Assembly: GCA_964471435.1 (NCBI GenBank)
Contig: CAYYGA010000001.1
Span: 1-64,000 of the forward strand
Direction of reading: 5' to 3'
Origin: Facklamia sp964471435
GTDB lineage: Bacteria > Bacillota > Bacilli > Lactobacillales > Aerococcaceae
Length of the DNA: 64,000 bases
Positions within the stretch are counted from its first letter, which is position 1; every line of letters starts with the position of its first letter. Both the position numbers and the translations under genes were made by a program. This document shows positions 60,462 through 64,000 of this stretch, piece after piece. The notes below the pieces were generated by a model that saw nothing but the letters and a program-made list of their open reading frames with translations, did no database searches and had not been told where the DNA came from.

Positions 60462-61676
60462 TTAATCTCTTTTTAAAATAGGATGTTTTGCTTTTATTTG
60501 TTCAGTCATCTTTTGATTTAAATTAGCTTGATAAACTCGATCAGCCCGCAACATTAATTCATAGTAAGGGGCTACTTTTTGATTGACATTGCTGAATAAA
60601 CTTATTTTTTCAGATTCAAAAGATCTTAAAAATTGACGTCCCTTGGGATTAAAACCAAGAATACGAATAAAGGCCTTTTGATGAAACTGTTGAATATAAG
60701 TCTGCCATTCTTCTTTAGTAATTCCCAGTAAAATCTGCATTAAATAACGCTGCACACTTGCTCTCGTCCATCGACTTGAAATTAACTCGGATGTCATCTC
60801 ACTAAAACTCTTCACTTGAGGGTTAATTTCAACAATCCGATTCTCAATTCCTTCTACAATTCCCTGAATGCCGGATAGCTGTGCAGAAGTCATGGTTGAA
60901 ATACGATACTTTAAAAAGGGATAATAATCATCCCAGGTTACCAGTTTTTGTTCTTCTACCATTCGACTTGTTTCAAGTGGCAGATTTCGTAAGTCGAGCT
61001 CACCTTTAGCCCAGGCTTGACGTATTTCACTCCCGCTTAATAGTTGATCCGGTAATAACATGGCCGGTAGGCGTAAACTGTGATTTAATTCTTCTACCTG
61101 TGTGATGCGTGGTAAAGTTAATACGTCAATTGTATTATCTTTTCCATGGATTGCCTTGATGTATTGGATTCCTAAAATATGATTCGATTGATGAGGGTTA
61201 AAAGTTAACTGAACATCTTTTTCTTCAAAAACTTGTTCAACCGCTGATTCAGAAGCAGCAGCATAAGATTTTCCTGCTTTTAAAAACCCCTGCAAAGCAG
61301 TTTGAATATCTTCTTCATACAGTGCAAGTTCCGAAAGATAATTTTCAAGTTCTTCGCTTGACGCCGACTCCGTCCCAAACAATAAGTAATCGATATCTAA
61401 GTCACTTAATACCTCTACAGCATAGTGGGCAAAATAATCAGCTGATTGTAAACTAGCAGCTAAAGGCAGCTCTAATACTAAATCTGCCCCAAATTCCAGC
61501 GCCAGCTTTGTTCTTTGCCACTTGTCTAAAACAGCAAATTCTCCTCTTTGAACGACATTGCCGCTCATAATAACAATAACGCAATCTGCCTGGCTGACTT
61601 GCCGGGCTTTAACCAACTGATAGAAGTGACCGTAATGAAAGGGATTATATTCGGCAATTATTGCTAATACTTTCAT
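60462..61676 (-). CDS. tmcAL: tRNA(Met) cytidine acetate ligase TmcAL (YlbM-like)
   Basis: A 404-residue nucleotidyltransferase-fold enzyme that makes N4-acetylcytidine at position 34 of elongator tRNA-Met from acetate and ATP in B. subtilis. The N-terminal AEYNPFHYGHFYQL holds the HIGH-like motif; IMSGNVVQRGEFAVLDKW and LPAMLLPDQLLSGSEIRQ are family stretches. Normal length. It ends the nadD-yqeK-rsfS run and lies 27 nt after the methyltransferase gene. Confidence 0.9.
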   Translation of the reverse strand: MKVLAIIAEYNPFHYGHFYQLVKARQVSQADCVIVIMSGNVVQRGEFAVLDKWQRTKLALEFGADLVLELPLAASLQSADYFAHYAVEVLSDLDIDYLLFGTESASSEELENYLSELALYEEDIQTALQGFLKAGKSYAAASESAVEQVFEEKDVQLTFNPHQSNHILGIQYIKAIHGKDNTIDVLTLPRITQVEELNHSLRLPAMLLPDQLLSGSEIRQAWAKGELDLRNLPLETSRMVEEQKLVTWDDYYPFLKYRISTMTSAQLSGIQGIVEGIENRIVEINPQVKSFSEMTSELISSRWTRASVQRYLMQILLGITKEEWQTYIQQFHQKAFIRILGFNPKGRQFLRSFESEKISLFSNVNQKVAPYYELMLRADRVYQANLNQKMTEQIKAKHPILKRD

Positions 61677-61703
61677 GAAGACATTCCTCTTTCTATTGTC
61701 TGC

Positions 61704-62471
61704 TTACTTTTCCACTCTAAAAAACCAGCGGTCAGTTTCTGCATGGTCTTGAACGGTGTATCCAGTTTCTCCATAATCAACAGTTACCCTTATCTTTTCC
61801 CTGTTAAAACCAGCTGTGTGTAAGAAAGATAAATAATCTTCTAAATGATAGGTTCTTTCATGAAGATCCACTTCAATTCTTTCAAATAAACCATCCTTCA
61901 ACTGATCGAAAACGGTAATTTCATGCACGACACTTAAATCTTTCTCATTCGTAAAGCTGTCCCATAAAAGGGCTCCTTTATCATCAGCATCATGATAGGA
62001 ATAGTTTTTAAATCCTTCTTTTATTTGAAAAGGCGTCCAAACATCAAAGAGTAAAACGCCACCAACATTCAGGCACTGATGCATATTTTGAAAAGCTCCT
62101 ATTACAGCCTGGTCATTTTCTAAAAAACATAAAGCATCCGCATAACAGGTTATGACATCAAAATCTTGAGCTAAATGCTTCATGTCCAGCATATCGGCTT
62201 GTTGAAATTGAACATTCATTACTTTAGAAGAGGTGTCTTCTGAAGCAATTCTCACCATTTCTGGATCTATGTCGACACCTAAAATATAATCACAATATTC
62301 AGCCCAAAGGCGTGTAAAATAACCTGTCCCACTTCCCACATCTAAAGCTTTCTGTGGCTGAAACGGTACATTTTTCAATGTATAAGCCAACCATTGTTCA
62401 TAGGCAGTTAAATCAGTATAACGATTGTAGACATGCGCTATCGAAGCAAAACTTACTGTTCTGTCAGCCAT
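61704..62471 (-). CDS. Class I SAM-dependent methyltransferase (YqeM-like)
   Basis: A 255-residue methyltransferase; the SAM loop is ALDVGSGTGYFTRL (about residues 40-53) and the acidic residue closing strand 2 is in VDIDPEM. The ATG at 62471 gives the sequence MADRTVSFASIAHVYN, typical of YqeM; the in-frame start at 62504 lies deep in rsfS. It overlaps the rsfS end by 19 nt. Substrate unknown. In B. subtilis yqeM follows yqeL/rsfS in the same order. Confidence 0.85.
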   Translation of the reverse strand: MADRTVSFASIAHVYNRYTDLTAYEQWLAYTLKNVPFQPQKALDVGSGTGYFTRLWAEYCDYILGVDIDPEMVRIASEDTSSKVMNVQFQQADMLDMKHLAQDFDVITCYADALCFLENDQAVIGAFQNMHQCLNVGGVLLFDVWTPFQIKEGFKNYSYHDADDKGALLWDSFTNEKDLSVVHEITVFDQLKDGLFERIEVDLHERTYHLEDYLSFLHTAGFNREKIRVTVDYGETGYTVQDHAETDRWFFRVEK

Positions 62472-62818
62472 TGTGAAACATCCACTGATGGTGCATCCAG
62501 CCACACTTTTTCTAAATTATAATGTGTTCTTTCAGAATAGTAGAAAACATGAACAACAATATCATAAATATCGATCAGCACCCACTTGCCACCGTCTTTT
62601 CCTTCGGTGTTTTTGATGGAGATTCCCTTTTTATGACAAGCTTCTACAATCGCATCTACAATCGCGCCGAGCTGTCTGTCGTTGCTGGCATGCATAATCA
62701 CAAAATAATCTGCTAAGGGACTTAATTGAGAGACATCCAGCGCCGTTATATCTTTTGCTAAACGGTCATCCGCTGCTTTCACAACAATTTCTAATTTTTC
62801 ATCACTCGTAAGGACCAT
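62453..62818 (-). CDS. rsfS: Ribosomal silencing factor RsfS
   Basis: A 121-residue protein that binds L14 (uL14) and blocks subunit joining under starvation or prevents premature assembly. The AADDRLAKDITALDVSQLSPLADYFVI start and KGISIKNTEGKDGGKWVLIDIYDIVVHVFYYSERTHYNLEKVW regions match the family. It follows yqeK by 25 nt. Confidence 0.95.
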   Translation of the reverse strand: MVLTSDEKLEIVVKAADDRLAKDITALDVSQLSPLADYFVIMHASNDRQLGAIVDAIVEACHKKGISIKNTEGKDGGKWVLIDIYDIVVHVFYYSERTHYNLEKVWLDAPSVDVSQWLTEQ

Positions 62819-62843
62819 AATACCTCCTGTATATAATTAATTC

Positions 62844-63461
62844 TTAGATTTTTTTCTTTGCTTTTAATTTAGTGTTCCAGTCATTATAAACAAAAAACTG
62901 TACGGGGAAAATATACATTTTGTTTTTCATCAGATGCTTTATAGATGTGGTTATTTTTTTATAACATGCATAATCTAAATCTTCCAGTACAATTTTTCTA
63001 ATTTTATTTACTTTGTTGAAATCACGGGCGGGCTCGATATAATCTGCCATAAAAATTACTTTTGCTTCCGGGGACATTTCATACCACCCGGTTGTGTGGG
63101 CGGCAATTGCATTAAGAATACTGCAATCTTGACAATCCATTTGACTGCGGCAAATCTCTGCTGCTGCCAACCCATGCCATATACCCTCAGTGGCTTCACT
63201 TAAACTATCATCCGGCCAAAACTCTTTCGCCAGTTCCAGCATTTGGTCTTGATCCATTTCTTTAGCATAATCATGCATTAAAGCTGCAATACTCACTTTT
63301 TCTTTGTTAATTCCGTAATGGTCAGCTAACTCCAAGGCCGTTTCTTCCACTCTTAATACATGCTGGAATCTGTTTTTCGAAAGTCTTCTGCTTAAATCAT
63401 CAACTAATTCTTGGCGTGAGCGGTTAATATAGTTAGATGAATAAATTATTTCCTGCGTCAT
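62844..63461 (-). CDS. yqeK: YqeK family HD-domain hydrolase (Ap4A hydrolase)
   Basis: A 205-residue HD phosphohydrolase. The metal motif is in HVLRVEE and LMHDYAKE, with AAHTTG, ADYIEPARDF and a later His supplying further ligands. YqeK enzymes hydrolyse Ap4A symmetrically to two ADP. The C-terminal end is about 15 residues longer than in B. subtilis and basic. It lies 32 nt after nadD. Confidence 0.92.
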   Translation of the reverse strand: MTQEIIYSSNYINRSRQELVDDLSRRLSKNRFQHVLRVEETALELADHYGINKEKVSIAALMHDYAKEMDQDQMLELAKEFWPDDSLSEATEGIWHGLAAAEICRSQMDCQDCSILNAIAAHTTGWYEMSPEAKVIFMADYIEPARDFNKVNKIRKIVLEDLDYACYKKITTSIKHLMKNKMYIFPVQFFVYNDWNTKLKAKKKI

Positions 63462-63493
63462 AGCTCCTACTTTCCTACTCTGTCAAACAATTA

Positions 63494-64000
63494 TTAATTT
63501 TGATTACTGTACAATCGATGTTTATAAATATATGCTTCCACATCTGACGGCACTTGATATTTAATTGACTGCTCCAGGAATACTCTCAAGCGGATTTCAG
63601 TAGAAGAGATGTCAATTAAAGGGCTGTCTACCCATAAGATCGGGTATTGATTCATATAAGGATCTTCACCTGGACGTCGTATTCCTACAAACTGTACTAG
63701 AGATATGAGCTGGTCAATTTCACGCCAGGTATGCAGTTCATTGACACTATCACTTCCGAGTATAAAAAAGAACTCAGATTCGGGGTATTGTTCTACAAAA
63801 TAACGCATAGTATCAACAGTATAGTTCTTTCCACCGCGATTTACTTCATAAGGCTGTAGTTTAAACAGCGGGTTGCCTGCAATTGCTTTTAATACCATTT
63901 GCAGCCTATGTTGCGAAGCAATAGTACTTTTTCCGGGAGCATGAGGCGGTTTGGCAGTCGGCATAAACCAAACTTCGTCTAAGTCCAGCTGGGTTCCTAC
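63494..64000 (-). CDS. nadD: Nicotinate-nucleotide adenylyltransferase, N-terminus cut by window end
   Basis: NAD synthesis enzyme that adenylates nicotinate mononucleotide. The open frame runs off the window edge at 64000: residues VGTQLDLDEVWFMPTAKPPH are in frame upstream of the internal ATG at 63964, so the N-terminal GGTFDP/HIGH motif lies beyond the window. Seen here are PPHAPGK, YTVDTMRYF, FILGSDSVNELHTWREI and the SSTEIRLRV motif near the C-terminus. It leads the nadD-yqeK-rsfS-methyltransferase-tmcAL run. Confidence 0.94.
   Translation of the reverse strand, partial: VGTQLDLDEVWFMPTAKPPHAPGKSTIASQHRLQMVLKAIAGNPLFKLQPYEVNRGGKNYTVDTMRYFVEQYPESEFFFILGSDSVNELHTWREIDQLISLVQFVGIRRPGEDPYMNQYPILWVDSPLIDISSTEIRLRVFLEQSIKYQVPSDVEAYIYKHRLYSNQN

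Noticed and set aside
1..64000. CRISPR arrays, insertion sequences, prophage or integrated plasmid
   Set aside because: No repeat-spacer pattern, transposase, integrase, phage structural gene or terminal inverted repeats were seen on either strand; base composition looks even.

Overview
The window is about 64 kb of AT-rich, gene-dense chromosome from a low-GC Gram-positive bacterium. The gene content and order match the core genome of Firmicutes, most likely a lactic acid bacterium (Lactobacillales) outside Streptococcus, for example Carnobacteriaceae or Aerococcaceae; the family is an inference from gene content. Supporting points are a complete PDH complex, Mn-type superoxide dismutase, LuxS, a CggR-led glycolytic operon, RNase J with RpoY, competence pilus genes, CtsR-type control of clpP, lipoprotein and LPXTG-free secreted proteins, and no sporulation or respiratory genes. 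Almost everything is on the minus strand; the plus-strand exceptions are a GNAT acetyltransferase, the comG operon, two secreted proteins and one tRNA.

Layout. 0-4.9 kb: a lipoprotein polysaccharide deacetylase, a quinone-detoxification cluster (two ring-cleaving dioxygenases, a hydrolase and a MarR regulator with two MhqR-like operators) and a GNAT enzyme. 4.9-11.5 kb: luxS, comEC-comEA, coaD-rsmD-ylbG-ftsW. 11.6-15.3 kb: sodA, typA, inositol-phosphatase family, UPF0223. 15.6-20.6 kb: pdhABC-lpd. 20.9-23.3 kb: tRNA-Arg, an orphan branched-chain amino acid binding protein preceded by what looks like a leader-peptide attenuator, and efp. 23.4-38.3 kb: pyridoxal kinase, def, hflX, miaA, recN, tlyA, ispA, xseB, xseA, a secreted DUF1002 protein, nusB, an Asp23-family protein, Xaa-Pro peptidase, rnjA and rpoY. 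38.5-43 kb: the seven-gene comG operon. 43-47.5 kb: secG-esterase-rnr-smpB and a PhnA-like zinc-ribbon protein. 47.7-51.4 kb: two secreted proteins of unknown function and an ABC exporter. 51.5-58.5 kb: cggR-gapA-pgk-tpiA-gpmI-eno. 58.7-64 kb: clpP, yceD-rpmF, then nadD (cut by the window end)-yqeK-rsfS-methyltransferase-tmcAL.

How the genes fit together. Glycolysis from glyceraldehyde-3-phosphate to phosphoenolpyruvate and the step from pyruvate to acetyl-CoA are both encoded here. Two of the main parts of the natural-transformation machinery are present: the comG pilus with its motor, and the ComEA/ComEC uptake channel. A large share of the rest is ribosome and RNA work (rsmD, tlyA, miaA, tmcAL, rsfS, hflX, typA, efp, smpB, rnr, rnjA, rpmF).

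No mobile element, prophage, CRISPR array or clearly foreign island was seen. The most notable non-textbook signals are regulatory: a Leu/Ile-rich 11-codon leader peptide followed by alternative hairpins and an intrinsic terminator in front of the orphan livJ; three GTAAT motifs exactly 10 bp apart beside a cre-like site in front of a secreted unknown; paired MhqR boxes; and a short ORF with a near-perfect ribosome binding site upstream of pdhA. All statements come from reading the sequence; no database search or folding program was run.
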